Shown: piece by piece, positions 1 through 13,115 of the stretch
How positions within the stretch are numbered: the first letter of the stretch is position 1
Layout: the number at the start of each line of letters is the position of its first letter
Assembly: GCA_013396525.1 (NCBI GenBank)
Contig: VWYX01000359.1
Location: forward strand, 651,440-715,439
From: Chaetorhynchus papuensis
Lineage: Eukaryota; Chordata; Aves; Passeriformes; Rhipiduridae
Direction: 5' to 3'
DNA length: 64,000 nt
Position numbers and translations under genes: made by a program
The notes under the pieces: model-generated
What the model was told of the DNA's origin: nothing
What the model saw: only the letters and a program-made list of their open reading frames with translations
The model's database searches: none

Positions 1-3000
1 ATATTTTCCCAAATTTAGTCTATAACCTAAAGACAGGCAATGCTTAAAAATTCAAAACAAGAAGTGCAGGCTACCCTGGCACAATTCTGCTGATCTTTCA
101 GCAACATAATCTAGAGAAGAATGTAGTCTATGAGGTACTCATATTTTTAGAATTAAATAGTTGTTGCCTTAAAATAAATATGATGCCATTCGATACAATT
201 TATCCAGAGAGTAGAAATATAATAGTACTCCAAATAAAAACACAGTAGCTAAAAATAAAATTAAAAAAACCCCACATTTAAAACATACTGTACTTAGTTA
301 AAATAACAGCTAAATGTCAGTTTATCTTTCTGTGTAGAAGTATCTTTAACCTGCAAAACACCACAAAAATATTTTGCCTTTAATACAGGGAACTATATTA
401 ACTCTATTTTATGAAATGAGAAAAAAAAAAGACTTTTAATTAACAGCTGGAAAATGCTTATTAACCTCAAAATAAATTAATTTCTTTATCTGTCCCTAGC
501 CCACATCACTGAGATGGCAATAGTAATTAAAAAACAGATAAACTGTTAAAAAAGTCCATAACGTAATGCACACAGTCAACCTGAGTTCTTAAGTGTGCAG
601 CGATAGAGATATTAAAAACCATCATACTGATAAGATTCTGCTTTAAAGATGAGACCTCATATGGCAACTTTCAACAGAGAGTGATTTCTTAAAGTCAAGC
701 CATAAACCCTAAAACTGGGATTTCATGGCGACACTATAATTTATAATACTTCTGCAGTTTTCAATTATTCAGATGCTCATGGCCCAACAAATTGAATAAT
801 GAATGGAGTAATGAATTGAACCCTGACAAGATGATAACAGAAAATATTATGAGTAGTCAATACACAGTGGAACCCACTTACAGAAAGATCCCTCAAAGAA
901 ATAACTTGTTTGAAGGACACATTTTCTCCTGAAATCCAAAAGAATTGCGGGAAAATATGTGCAGGAGTTGCCATTAACAAATAACCGCTGAAGGCATAAA
1001 CCTGCAGAACTGTAGTATATTTCTAGTGACTGAACTGTGAATCATAATCATAAATAGACCAGTTATATTTTCTGTGGATGTAGGTTATGCATTTCATTAT
1101 TGCTTTTTTTTTTTCCTCCCTCTAATGCCACAGAGAGAGAAAAAGAATGGCCATATAAATTCTTAAACACTTTAGCTGCAGGCTTAGCCTTGGAGGTGTG
1201 ATGATATTCCACAGATGCTAGAGCACACAGGTCTTAACAGCATTTAATACATTTGCATCCACACTGCAAGCCAGAAACATAAATAATAAAAATGATAAAT
1301 ATACTGTTCAGAGATGGCAATGGTAATGCACGTTTGTATTTCCCAGCTAGTATTTAAAGGAGAAGTGCAGGCAGCCAGCAAATGCCATGTTAAAAAAAAA
1401 AAATTACACAGCTTAAAAAAAAAAAAAAAATCAACACAACAAAAACCCCCAATCCAAAACCAAATTCAAACAAAGCACTATTCTGCAGCAAAGAGTAGCT
1501 TATCCTACATATTGAAATTTTACGAAATATTGATGCTTTCAAACTAAGGTAAACAGCACTGCCTTCCAAAAACTGCCCCCAAACTTTGTGCCAAAAATCA
1601 AAATAAGCCTTTTACGGAAGACTGGAAAATATTGGGCTAACTATAAGAGAAAAAAAATACTGACTCCTTTTAGAGTAGATCCAAACACAAGGCCAGTTAT
1701 TTGTGGCATGTTTTGCTTGAATCCACACTTGGTCTTCAGTGCTGGGTCAACGCTTATACTGGGTTCACCCCAAAGACCCAAATAGCTGTAAACACTGTAA
1801 AAGATGGAAATAAACTTAACAGCTCCAGACCCTTTGTGACTGTACTTTTGTACTACTTAAGTTGATTCAGCAAAGAAAACTAGGAGGTTTCAGAAGCCTC
1901 TGAGCTTAGTTGACTCGGTTAAAAAAAAAAAAAAAGAAAAGATAAAAAGGAAATTCAGAAGTCTGGATGTTTTATATTCAATATTCAAATATTATAGTGG
2001 GGAAAGGAGTGCGCTTATTTCTGTCAAGCAGTGAAGGACAGTGCCTGTTTCCAGCATTCTGAAGAAAAACCCCAGTAACCCAGGAACCAGTAGCCAGGTG
2101 GCACAGCCCACCTTTCAGTGACACCTCCAGAGGCTCTGTTCCTGTATGGACACCTCTAACGTGCAGTGACACTTCATCAAAAAGCTGCATCAGTTGGAAA
2201 AAATAGATCTACACCTCAATCTCCAGTATGGGCACAGCTCCCACCACGTGCAGCTGCCAGCTCACAACCTTTTCAGGAGCTCCCACGCTCTCACATTTGT
2301 GTGAACTCACCCCGGACCACCTCGGTCGTGGGTTATGGCTGGGTTACAGTGCACGGTCTGCCCAGACCACACATGCAAACCCACCCCTGCTTATTGACTC
2401 AAAAGGAGGATTTAGTCAGCTCTCAACACCTAGAAGATTGTAGATGCTGAAAGAGCTTTAGCAGTGAATTTCTTCAGCTCTCTAGTATTTTGTGAGAACT
2501 CTGTCTTTCCCATGCAAGCTAACTAAAACAAAGTTACCAGTTTTTATCAATAGCCACACCTGCACTTGTTTTTCCCAGGTTGTTATGGATTCAAATAGAA
2601 AAACACTTGGGAATGGACGTGCTAGAGTTGGGCCAACCCCCTCAAGGGGTGGATGGCCAGAGAACCAATTACTTTATGCCATCTAGCTCACTTTGCAAAC
2701 TAGCATATAAAAACCTCAGGAAAAAAGCCATTAAACCCCAGCTTTGCCACCATTTCTACTGACCTGGACTTGGTGTGGTTTTTCTACGTGTCTGCGTTAC
2801 AACAGCAACAGAAGATTAGGTTTCTTAGGTCATGGAGAAATTCAGATCTCTGCTGTAATACTGTAAATCCATAATGAACTACATGGATGGAAGAAATAAG
2901 CACATATACGTATCTAAACTGTGTGTATATATGACTTTTCTTTATTGTTTTCCTCTCATAATAGAGGGAAAATCAGTTATATCTGGAAGTTTGGACCAGT

Positions 3001-4234
3001 ACTAGCACTGAAAAGGCAAGCCTGTATTAAGAATGAATTGGCTTTGAAAATGAGATGCTGTGACAAAATCACTGCAATTACACTTAAAATATCACTTACA
3101 TTTTCATTTGAGCATTTTCAGCACCCTGCTGGTACTAAGTGACCTCCAATCATATTCTAAACCTTAAATTGCACCCTTTGCCTTTCCATTTTTCTCCAAA
3201 AATTTGTTTTGTAACAGGTCTGTCACTGTTCTTTTTCCATGAGCATTTTTTTCCTAGTATTTAACTCATCAGCTGTGGCAGCTTGCATTGCTTATCAAAT
3301 CCAATATCCCATTATCGAAATCATTATCAAGCCATAAAAACACATTGATTTGTGTTTACTGTTAGTATTTTACAGCTTAAAGCACATTTTCCTCACCAGA
3401 AGCACGATTTGGCGCTCAGTTCTGTCATCCTAGCTAACACTGAGATGCTGCAATGGAGTCAATGGAATGGCAAGAGTCTGTAGCACAGGGGTATGGCTCT
3501 TAACTAAAGACAGAAACTTTTGAAGAAATTTTTTTGAATTATTGCCATCATTCTTAAGCTCAACTGCTACTGAAGGCAGTGGGAACTGCTCTAGAGAAAG
3601 CCTAGTAACTAGTTTTGTACAGGCTCAAATTGTGCTCACCTTCCTTCATTTCCCTTCCCCACAAAGCAGCTGTGAACTGGAGTGCTAAAGGGAAAGACGT
3701 GCAGGGCTCAGGATATGGGAAAGCCCTTTGAAAAAAGTATGACCTGGAAATAGTCTGTCTCTCTTGAAAATGAGCTCCCCAAACAGAAATTCAGCTATTC
3801 TCAAATGGATGCTTCAGTAAAGACATCTAAATTTCAGCCTGGTACCATCAGTATAATGGTGGAGCCCTGCCCCCACAAGGTGGGGACTTTAAGGAAAGAT
3901 TTAAAGTCAGGAACATAACATTTGGAAAATGTCAGCCAGCTACTAACAGAGAAAAATCACCTAAAATATGTATTTCTGAAGCAATTGCACTGCTAGAACT
4001 TTTTTCCAGTGGCATTTTCTTCAGCTGGGGCCTGTGTTTGATATTCTTTAGAATCTTTTTTTTTTAACTAGACTGATTTTCTCGCATAGGAAAAGCACTT
4101 CTATATCTTCATTACTGGTTTGTATTCCTCATCCTTTGCCTGGTGTCTTTAAGAAATTAATTTCCTTCATGGAAAAAACATCAGTCCTGTGTGGAGGGTG
4201 AAGAGCCCTGGGCAAGGCTGTTGTCTTTATTTAC
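1..4234. other. Intergenic, no gene seen
   Basis: AT-rich unique sequence with scattered A-runs (for example 1391-1430 and 1921-1935). Short frames here lack protein-like composition. No recognisable transposon, RNA gene or exon. Confidence 0.75.
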
Positions 4235-4656
4235 TCTGAGACACTGGGGTACCTCCCCTACGAAGACAGGCTGAGAATGTTGGGGCTGTTCAGCCTGGAG
4301 AAGGTGCTGTGGAAACCTCATAGCAACCTTCCAGGATCTGAAGGGGGCTACAAGGAAGCTGGAGAGGGACTCTTCAGCTGTAGAGATAGGACAAGAGGGA
4401 ATGGCTTCAAACTGAGAGATGGGACACTTAGTTTAGATATATGGAAGAAATTCCTTACTGTGAGGGTGGTGAGGCACTGGAACAGGTTGCCCAGGGAGGC
4501 TGTGGATGCTCCATCCCTGGGAGTGTTCAAGGCCAGGTTGGATGGGGCTCTGGGAAACCGGCTCTAGTGGAAAGTGTCCCTGCCCATGGCAAGAGGGTTG
4601 GAATGAGACGGTGTTTAAGGTCCCTTCCAACCCAAACCATTCTATGACTCTCTCTG
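4235..4656 (+). mobile_element. CR1 LINE, 5'-truncated 3' fragment
   Basis: The DNA matches the 3' end of chicken repeat 1: CTGTTCAGCCTGGAGAAGG, then the ACTGTGAGGGTGGTGAGGC block, GTTCAAGGCCAGGTTGGAT, and the terminal TCCCTTCCAACCCAAACC followed by a degenerate ATTCTATG tail. The frame 4277-4567 still reads through the C terminus of the CR1 ORF2 (reverse transcriptase) protein, with VRHWNRLPREAVDAPSL. The rest of the element is missing, as usual for CR1 copies. The left edge is approximate. Confidence 0.93.
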
Positions 4657-7600
4657 TATAGCCTGTGGTGTCTGGGTCTCCATTAAACAGTTTGGGTTAG
4701 AAATGACTCAAAATTTTAATATAAAGGTAATTTGTTTCTATGCCTGAGCCCACACATTAGCAGTAATAGGAAAGGCAATAAAACAGGGGTAATATTTAAA
4801 TTCTGTTAAGATTAGTGTTCCAATATTCCACAAACACGTTGGGCTCTCCAGACATAAGACATCTTCTAATTATAAAATTGCTATTACATTACAGTTCCAG
4901 TTAGTTCTGTACAATAAATCTTCATCACAGAAACTCAACTCCTCTTAGGCCTAGCACAACTTGCTGCTGGTGTTTCAGGACCTGGAGCAACATCAGTGGT
5001 TTTCACCTCCCTACACACCACAGAGCAGTATTTATGCAAGCAGCTCATGCAGATGCAAATAAATGAGTTATCAGCAAAAATCCACTGCTCAGTATGGAAA
5101 AAAACTCTAATATACCTACCAAGCTTCTAAAAGCTCAAAACTGAAACTATTCCTGATATTGCTACCCTATCCAGCAGCTCTGTCTTCTCTAAGACCTAAA
5201 ACATTAGAGGAGCCCAACAAATCAGACAGGGGCAGCACCGCTGCCAGATCCTAGCTCTGTGAATTCCATGTTGTCCACTTAAAAGCATTGCCTGAGTGCC
5301 TAATCCAGCTAGTTTAGGCAGACACATCACCTCTCTTCACCCTTGGCCCTGGGATGCTGCACCATGGAGCTGGGCAAGGCTGTGCTGGGAGAACAAATGG
5401 CTCCTTTTCTTGTTTGATGGGGAAATGCTGCAAAGCACGTAGGTATCCCCATGAAATGAAAAGGCTGGTTAAAATCAGATGTTATTTAATGCCCCTTTCA
5501 ACATGCTGATTTTTAAATTTCTGCAAGGAGAGGTAAGAACAGCTGTGCTGAGAAAGAAGGGGTTATGCTGCAAGTACTGAAGAAGGAGACATGTCCTTGC
5601 TCAGAGCCAGACACTGAGGCAACACTCGTGGGTGACTCCAGAGACGTGCAGGGGGACCCTAAGGAGCTCACTTTCTTTGGCTGAACTCACCGTTCCTTTG
5701 ATCACTGTTTAATCAGCCCTATTAACTATTTTTCTTTTGCTTCAAGAGCTCCTGAAGATAACCTAAAGGGTATAGGTGCTATTCAGTGAACACACACATT
5801 GTCACTTACACAAAAGAAAAAACAAAATCAGCAACAGCAACAAACTTCTGGTGCAAAACAAATGGAAACAAGGGATGACAATTTGACATGAGGTAATGAG
5901 TCACTCTTTCTTTTACAGATCCACTCTCAGTCCAAGTTTGTTCCTTACCCTATGCCCCTCTCTTCCACGAGCCATCTCCACTTACTGAATGACAGTTCTG
6001 GTAGCCTTCAAAACAATAGTGCTTGTATGCCAAGCCAAATTCACTTATGAAAAAACACTGGGATTTTGGGGGGCTGGTTATGTTTGGTTTTGGGGGACAG
6101 ATACAAAAAGTTCCTGTAAATACTGAGGGTGCCCCTAAATAGATTGTTTTTAACTACAGGCCTAATATGGTTCAGCACACCGAGAGTCCACTTCTTGACC
6201 AGACCAGACTTTGTGGTCCTCGCACTCCTATGGTGAGAAGATACACCACTGTCCCAAAAGCAATCTACTCCCCTGGAAGTTCCCTAAACTTCATTCAACT
6301 TAAATGTCAAATAAACCTGGTACTGGTAATTTGAACAACTATTAACATCATCGGCATCTAACAACCTGATGTATGTAATTTATCACAAATTTTAAACACT
6401 TCTGTAGGAACATCTGCTTTATATTATTGACACATCACTGGTAGTACTAGTTGCTTACACAGTAGAATTAAAAAATGAAAACTCCAGAAACAAAAATGCA
6501 AACTTTATTTAAAAACAAAAAAAAATTATAAGTATTGTGTTAATGCTTTTCTAATTGTTAAAGAAAAATGAAATGCTAAGTCATATTTTATTAAAGTATA
6601 GCTTCTATGATATCTTCTTTTCCATAAGATTGTCTCATGTTTCATTTTACTAACTCTGAAAACACTGCTGGAGTTAGACATAAAATAGGAAATTGAATTT
6701 ACTAATCCAGTTAAAACTGCATCACTTCAAAGCCTAATGGGTAAAACATTTTTATCTCACGTGCTAAGAAAGACCAGGCTGAAGAACACTTTTGACTTAC
6801 AGAACATACTGACTTGATCTACTAAACACACAGCTCCACTCAGTGAGAGCCTGGTTTGGAACAGATTCCTTTATTTTTGTAAATCTACAGTGTCACTCAA
6901 AAAATACTTTAAAAATGTGTACATAGTAAGTCAAATGTGTCTATACAGTCCTGATGGACAGTGGGATTCAGTGTATTTAAACCACTGCATCTGTGGAGCA
7001 TTTTCCTGGATGAGAGCTGTACAAAAATATCAGCATCTGGATTAAAGAATAAGCATCCACAAAATTCATATCAAAATTTTAGCACGGTTCTAACTGCTTT
7101 AAGCACTTAGATAACATTATGTTCTTGGACAATCACATATGGCAAACACATACCTGGCATTTAGCAGTGAATTAGTGGTTGGAATCTGCCTGACTGGGAG
7201 AGGGACATGGAAATCTGATGGACAGCACACAATATTAGTTTTGGAGACAGGAATCAAAAGGAAATGTGAGTGCCTCCAGCTTCACTGAACACCATCCACA
7301 GAATCTGGCTCATGATGTGAAGGTGTCTCCCAGTTCTCCCAGACAAATTTCTAAAGGATATTATCACAAACTTTATTTTATATGGAAAAGTCAAGTAATC
7401 TGAAGGATTTCATGAGGGAATGCAACTGTACAAACACCTGAGCAACCGTGTAGACTGGCCACCTTAATCAAAATGAACACACTGGAGGGTTTTTTCTCTC
7501 ACTCCCTATGGGTTGGGTTTTTTCTCTCTCTCTCAGAGAGAGAAAGGAAAAGAAAACATCATTTCTGGAGTCTTAAAAGTCACTCTCCTATAGCTGAAAG

Positions 7601-7959
7601 CTCTCTATGTGGCAGAGCAAGCATTTTGCCTTTTGCTCTTCACCTGTCATTTCACACACCTGTGCCTGGCAAGGCCTCCTCTTGTCATGAAGAGAAAGTC
7701 CACTGCTGAAGGGCCCCAACGTGAACAGAGAAGACCATCATGATTTTTGTGGGACTTGGTTCTGAACACTCAACATCCTCCCTTGCTGCTCTTCAGGAGA
7801 AGCCAACGCAGCGAAACACACAGAAGCATTTGCACATTTGAGAGGGGTTTTTTTAATAGTAAAATAAACAAGGAAGGTGGGGGAAAGCAGAGGAAAAACT
7901 TCCTCTTGGATCATTAGTGTAAACCTAGTTGGTGGCACACTGTGGGAAATTAGTAGCTT
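4657..7959. other. Intergenic, no gene seen
   Basis: Ordinary non-coding sequence between the first CR1 copy and the first candidate regulatory block. The only structural feature noted is a perfect CT/GA hairpin at 7521-7545. Confidence 0.75.
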
Positions 7960-8600
7960 TTAAGAAAGGGCTTTTAATTGCTTAATCTAAGTAATGTGGA
8001 CAATGGCATACGTGTTTTATTTTAGGGTCTATCTAGCCCACTCAGAAAATGTAATGGACCTAATTTTCATTTAGTATAGGTCTGTGCAGTTCCTAAAACA
8101 TCTAAATGGCTATTAATTTAATCAGGTAATTTAACTATAGCTCTAGAAAAGGCCACCAGCTAGTTGTCACGCAATGATTATGAGGATGACATTTCTATCC
8201 CATGATGCCAGAGGCAGACTTTGATACATCATTTTCTTTTTGAAGGTTAAACTCAGATAACCTGCCTTTGGCATTTAATTAGCTACATATTAAACACTCT
8301 TTTAATAATAAAATGATTAAAAATTTTATTGCTTCTCAAATGAGGCCCTTTTAGATAGATTTAATGACTTGGTTAGAGCACTGTAGTTTGTGAACCAAAC
8401 CTTAGTTAGACCAGTATATAGTATAATGATATGCTTTACAGCTTGCAAAATCTGTATTTTATTCAAATGACTGCCATAATCATTTTGGGTAAAACTTATA
8501 ATGCATTCTTCTGTATTTTTAAGTCTAACTGTTAAATGTCATTGAAAAGTAACTCTGAACCAACTGATTCTAGGATTTAAAGAAATGATCAAATTCAGGT
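7960..8600. promoter_or_regulatory. Candidate conserved non-coding element
   Basis: AT-rich but complex sequence with many homeodomain-type cores: GCTTTTAATTGCTTAATC near 7970, TTAATTTAATCAGG near 8113, TTTAATTAGC at 8274-8283 and AATGATTAAAA near 8311. There is no transposon signature or simple repeat. It lies in an interval poor in genes next to developmental regulators (TGFB2 in other amniotes). The call rests on composition only. Confidence 0.3.
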
Positions 8601-10119
8601 AGTTACATTAAGCTGCAGCAGGATTAATGTACTGTATTTTATACAGAAATTGTTTATCCTTTTAAAAATCATTTTTTCACAGTTCAATATCTGTAAAAAA
8701 GCCCCCTCATGTTCACCTAGCAATGATAAAAAAGCGTGAAGTGGCTGACAGTCTCCACTCTTTATTTGGTATAAAAATGTTAGCAATTTAATGAAAACTG
8801 ACACAAAAAAAAGATAATATTTTTCCCATTCCTGCATGGTAATAACAGTGTCATGACTGCAAAATAGCTGTAAAGATAATAATTCCATGGGCTGTGCCCA
8901 CAGAGCAAACAGTACTGTAAGGCAAAGCAAGTACATGGCATTTAAGAATATATATAAATATATGTTCTATGTCTGTGTGTGTATAGATTTCTCTTCATAG
9001 TTAAACCAAAGAAGCACCTTATCTACAGATTAAGGTAATTATTAAAAGCTCAAATTTTTGTGGCCAGGAGTTTGGCCTGCCAAAATCCCATCACCTTCAC
9101 AGCCAGAACTAGGTCATCTCCTCACAGGCAGTTAGTTACTGGCAGAGGCGCATAATGTAGGAATCAACCTACCATCCAGTCCCCTTCAAAGTGGTCCCTT
9201 AGGGAAGAAGCACATTGTCAGGACAGCTGGATAAAGAGGGAAGTTCATCTCCAAGTCTGTCAACCTAGCACTTTTCATGGGCATAAAAATGAAGGAGAAA
9301 AAAACAAGAGCAAACCCAATGAAGAACTGAAAAGTGGTGTCTTTTAAACTGTACTGCCTTGTTTCCAGGTCTTTGAAAGATTTCTTATGGCTAAGACCCT
9401 GCTGGAGAAAACCAGGCTTTCCTCAACATCTACTCAACCCAGTGCTGACAAAGTAAAAGCTGGAGCCTTTTTAAACCTGCCCTTTAGAAGAAGGAAGGAC
9501 AGGTTATTTCCTTCGCCAAGATCTATTTGATAAAGGAAAAGTGGGAGGCCATCAGGATTGTGGTTGTGCCCTCTTAATTTTCAAACCGCCTTAGTCCCCG
9601 TCCAGATGTAAATTAGGAAAATCTACAAGTTACTCTGCTTACAGACTCAGCTGAGATGCCACAGGGAGCAGAGGTCTGCTTCTCCCTGCTCTTCCCACGC
9701 CTCCTGAGCCAGGGCAGGCATGCACCGGTGTCCTTCTCACCACTGACATCCACGCAACTTAACACCTCGGTTTGACACAAGACACCACAAATCTGCAGAG
9801 TCAGGGCACGTGTTTGTGTCAGGGCCACGAGAACGTCACCAGTACCCTGAGCAGCTTCTCATGCAGAGGTTTTGTGCCTTGGTGGTACATTGGCCTGGCA
9901 TCTCCCTGGGATTTGTAACCACCAGCCTGCCTGGGCTGTTGGTTGACCCTGGTTGCTGCTGTAGCAATCGATCTGCTCCTCTTGTTCAGGTACTGTGGGG
10001 CGAGAAATTCCTGCCTGAACTTCTCTCTCTCTGTTACCGTTGACTCTGGTGTCATCAGCCCTTGGGGAGCAGCCTGCTCCTGCTGCTTCCTGGCAGGTTG
10101 CTAGTCAGTACAAAATGTT

Positions 10120-10205
10120 GGGCTTTGCTTTTGTGGTTTGTTGGGGGTTTTTTGGTAGATTTTGGCTGTGGGTTTGGTTTTGGTTTTTTTTTGTTTTCTT
10201 TATGC
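10120..10205. repeat. G/T-rich low-complexity tract
   Basis: TTGTTGGGGGTTTTTTGG and TTTGGTTTTGGTTTTTTTTT type sequence, the opposite-strand equivalent of the A/C-rich tracts. Frames through it are artefacts of composition. Confidence 0.8.
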
Positions 10206-10954
10206 CTGGCCAGTCTGACTCCCGGTAATTGTCGAGAGTTCCTGTCAATGGTTTCATACAGCATTATCCCACTCTATGGACATTCACAGCATGCACCCTT
10301 CCAGCTTTGGCTGCCCAGACCTCATCTCAGTGTTTAAGATGCCTGCATGCCTTAAGTTTATATCTGTAGAGGGGTAAGAGGTGCTTTGCACCTCACTTGA
10401 TGCTTGCAGCACCTAACCCATGAGATAAGAGGAGATGAGATAAAACTTTAGAACTGTCCAAAGGTAGTACCATATAGTGAACTTATATTTAATAACCTAG
10501 ACAAAAGTATTGCCACAGAGGACCACCACAGAAATGTTTCTAGTAGACGTTGTAGTAGATCAAAGGAAAAAGACCAGGTTATCTGCTCTTGGGCAGTCCT
10601 TACAAAGACAAATGGAGAACATGTAAAATGTCACCATTTCAATTCACCTCCACTGTAGTAAAAGGCTGTTAAGCCACTGGGAAGCAGGGCCATGTACCAA
10701 GAAGTAAAGGTTTTGGAGACTATTTCTGCTCATACGTAGCAGACATGTTGTTTCAAAAGACAGTTTATCACTGTGGTGATGACACTCACATTGTTGCCTT
10801 GGCACCACCCTGCTGTGAAGGGTGGGAGAAAAAAATCTCTCAGTTTGTCTTCAACCAGGTACAGATTTCCACTCCAGAAGAATGATGGTGGGGAAGAAGA
10901 CAGGCCAAGGATTTTCTGAAGTACTAGATCTACAAGCATGTCGGGACAAACAAA

Positions 10955-11008
10955 CCCAAAAAAATAATCCCCCCCCCCCAAAAAAAAACCACCCAACCCC
11001 AAAAAAGT
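10955..11008. repeat. A/C-rich tract with C and A homopolymers
   Basis: Contains a C10 run followed by an A9 run, then ACCACCCAACCCC. No coding signal. Confidence 0.85.
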
Positions 11009-12902
11009 AGTATTTCTAGACTTCTTTTAAGTATAATCCATTTTAAGCATGCATTCCAACACTGTTACCCTTTCCAGGATGACTTTAGTTTTCTGTGGTT
11101 TTTTGTTGTGGAAGTTGAACCTTCCTTTTCAAAACCCCTAACTCTGCGAGCTATTGCTACTTGAAAACAGAGGAATAAAACAAGCAGCAAATCTGTCTTA
11201 AAATGCAAATGTCCTCTTCCAGTCATGCGTGTGCCTGCTCTGGGACCATGCCCACCTTCTGCAAAAATTCCTAGGCATATCAGCTTCCACATTCTCATTT
11301 TTCTTCGTGAATAATGGCTATCCCTTTTCTTATGTTACACTTCTGTGCCCAGCTATTCAGTTTCTGCTTTTTCACAGGGGGAAAAGCTATGATCCTAACA
11401 TCATGGGATGATACTCTAGTGTATTATTTTGCTATGCATCCATGCTGCAGGTGAACTAGTGAGTGAAGAAGGTTCAAGCAACACTTTTTTTACTCCCATT
11501 TTGAAACGATGCAGAATTTCCACTCTTTGAATACTACAAAAGGACTTCCTAGTGTGGTGGATTTCATGGCCAAGGACTAAATCTCTACCAAAATACAAAT
11601 TTTTAGCCCTTCTGTGCCTCTTTCAGTGCCCATCAGGACTAGCCAATGTGAATAAAGGTCAGAAGCTGTCCTCCAGCAATGCCACCAAGCAGGTACTTGG
11701 GTAAAAGCCTGACTTCAGGAAACTCTGCTTGCCTGCAGTGCTGCTCATGTTCCACCCAATTTATTCAAATACACCAGTCATAGCTAAGCCAAAGGTATTG
11801 TATTAAGGGTGCCATATTAATGCAGTGAAATAAAACTTTTCCCTTTCTCCTGGGCACGTGATCCCACACTCCCCTGTACCCTACAGTGTCAGTTCATAAC
11901 ACCAATAAACATCTAACTTGGCAAGCAGAAAGTTTTCTGGTTGCACAGGCAGCAGAGCTGGCTCACTCAGGGATCTGACAAACCCCAGAGCTGGCCTAAG
12001 GGAACACAGCTGTGACTGGGACCAAGATGGTCTCTTTCAACAACAGTGAGCCTTTTGCTGTCATCAAATTATGCCCTAAATAGGAACTGAAACATAAAAG
12101 CACCTCTCCAGCACTCCTTCAACAGAAGATAAAACACAGCTGTAATTTGTTAAGAAAAGGAAGAGATCCAACTTTGTAAAAATCACAGCATAATCACATA
12201 ACAAGACTATAAGCATTCAGCATCACCACATGATATTTGATGACACAAAGAGATTTGGACCTGCACCTGATACTTTAACTCCATGCTACCTGCAAAGTAG
12301 TAGCAAATCCAAAGTGGATCTGAAAACAAAGTATGCTGCACTCAGAATTGCAAGAGCTTCAAATATTCAAAACCGCATTTCTAATTATTATTGAAAATCA
12401 CCCACAACAACAAAACCCAAAGGTCTGCATGTGAAGTTATAAGCTCATCCCATGATTAAGAACTGGCAAACGAACTATTTGTAAGAGAAAGGACACTAAT
12501 AGCACTGTGCTGGCAATGTTTGGAAGTACAACATTTATAAATAAAAAAAAAAAAAGAAGGTGAGATGCTTCCATATAAAAGCTCAGTGCAAAATATCATG
12601 GGATAAATGCATTTTTCCTTTGACTTCAGTGGCCTTTCTGTGAGGAGTGAAGTGTTCAAATTTAAGAGGTATTTTTTTTCTAAGATAATTGGAAACAGAA
12701 AATAAAGCTACTAGGATTCCAACCTTGCCTCCAAAACCCATATGAACTAAAAGAAGAAAAAGTAATCTTTGAAATCCCGAGATTGGTACCCCATCATTTT
12801 CAGAAGAGTATCTGGTTTCTAACATTATTTTCTATAGATAGAAATATCCCCTTCCTACTCTTACAACACTTAGACTTATATTTGCTTATGTTTTTTCTTT
12901 AG

Positions 12903-13115
12903 GAAGTAGAAGATGGTGAAAGCCAGTATGAACTTGATATACTTACTTCTGAAAGAGAAATCCAGTGAAACTATTCATACAGTTTTATTCTTCATTTGGA
13001 ACCTAAAGAAATAGAAGATACACAACTATAAAGACAATGTAGACAATGAAGAAGACTTTTATATTCAGAAAGATACATGGTTTGACCAATAAAAGCTTGA
13101 GATAATAGTTCTAAA
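12903..13115 (+). other. Possible 3'-terminal exon of an unidentified transcript
   Basis: A strong acceptor (TTATGTTTTTTCTTTAG, ending at 12902) is followed by 21 codons, EVEDGESQYELDIL... , ending in TGA at 12966-12968. An AATAAA signal lies at 13088-13093. The other two frames close within five codons. The order acceptor, short charged frame, stop and poly-A signal fits a last exon on the + strand, perhaps of an upstream gene or a non-coding RNA. I do not recognise the peptide, it does not match the SPATA17 C terminus I remember, and chance is a real alternative. Confidence 0.2.

Larger units (their letters stand above)
8601..12902. other. Intergenic, no gene seen
   Basis: Unique sequence with the two low-complexity tracts near 10.1 and 11.0 kb. 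The minus-strand 113-codon frame at 8595-8936 is Leu/Phe-rich and repeats no known domain. Nothing else recognised. Confidence 0.7.

Noticed and set aside
4277..4567. A 97-codon protein gene
   Set aside because: It is the C-terminal end of CR1 ORF2 in a truncated transposon copy, not a host gene.
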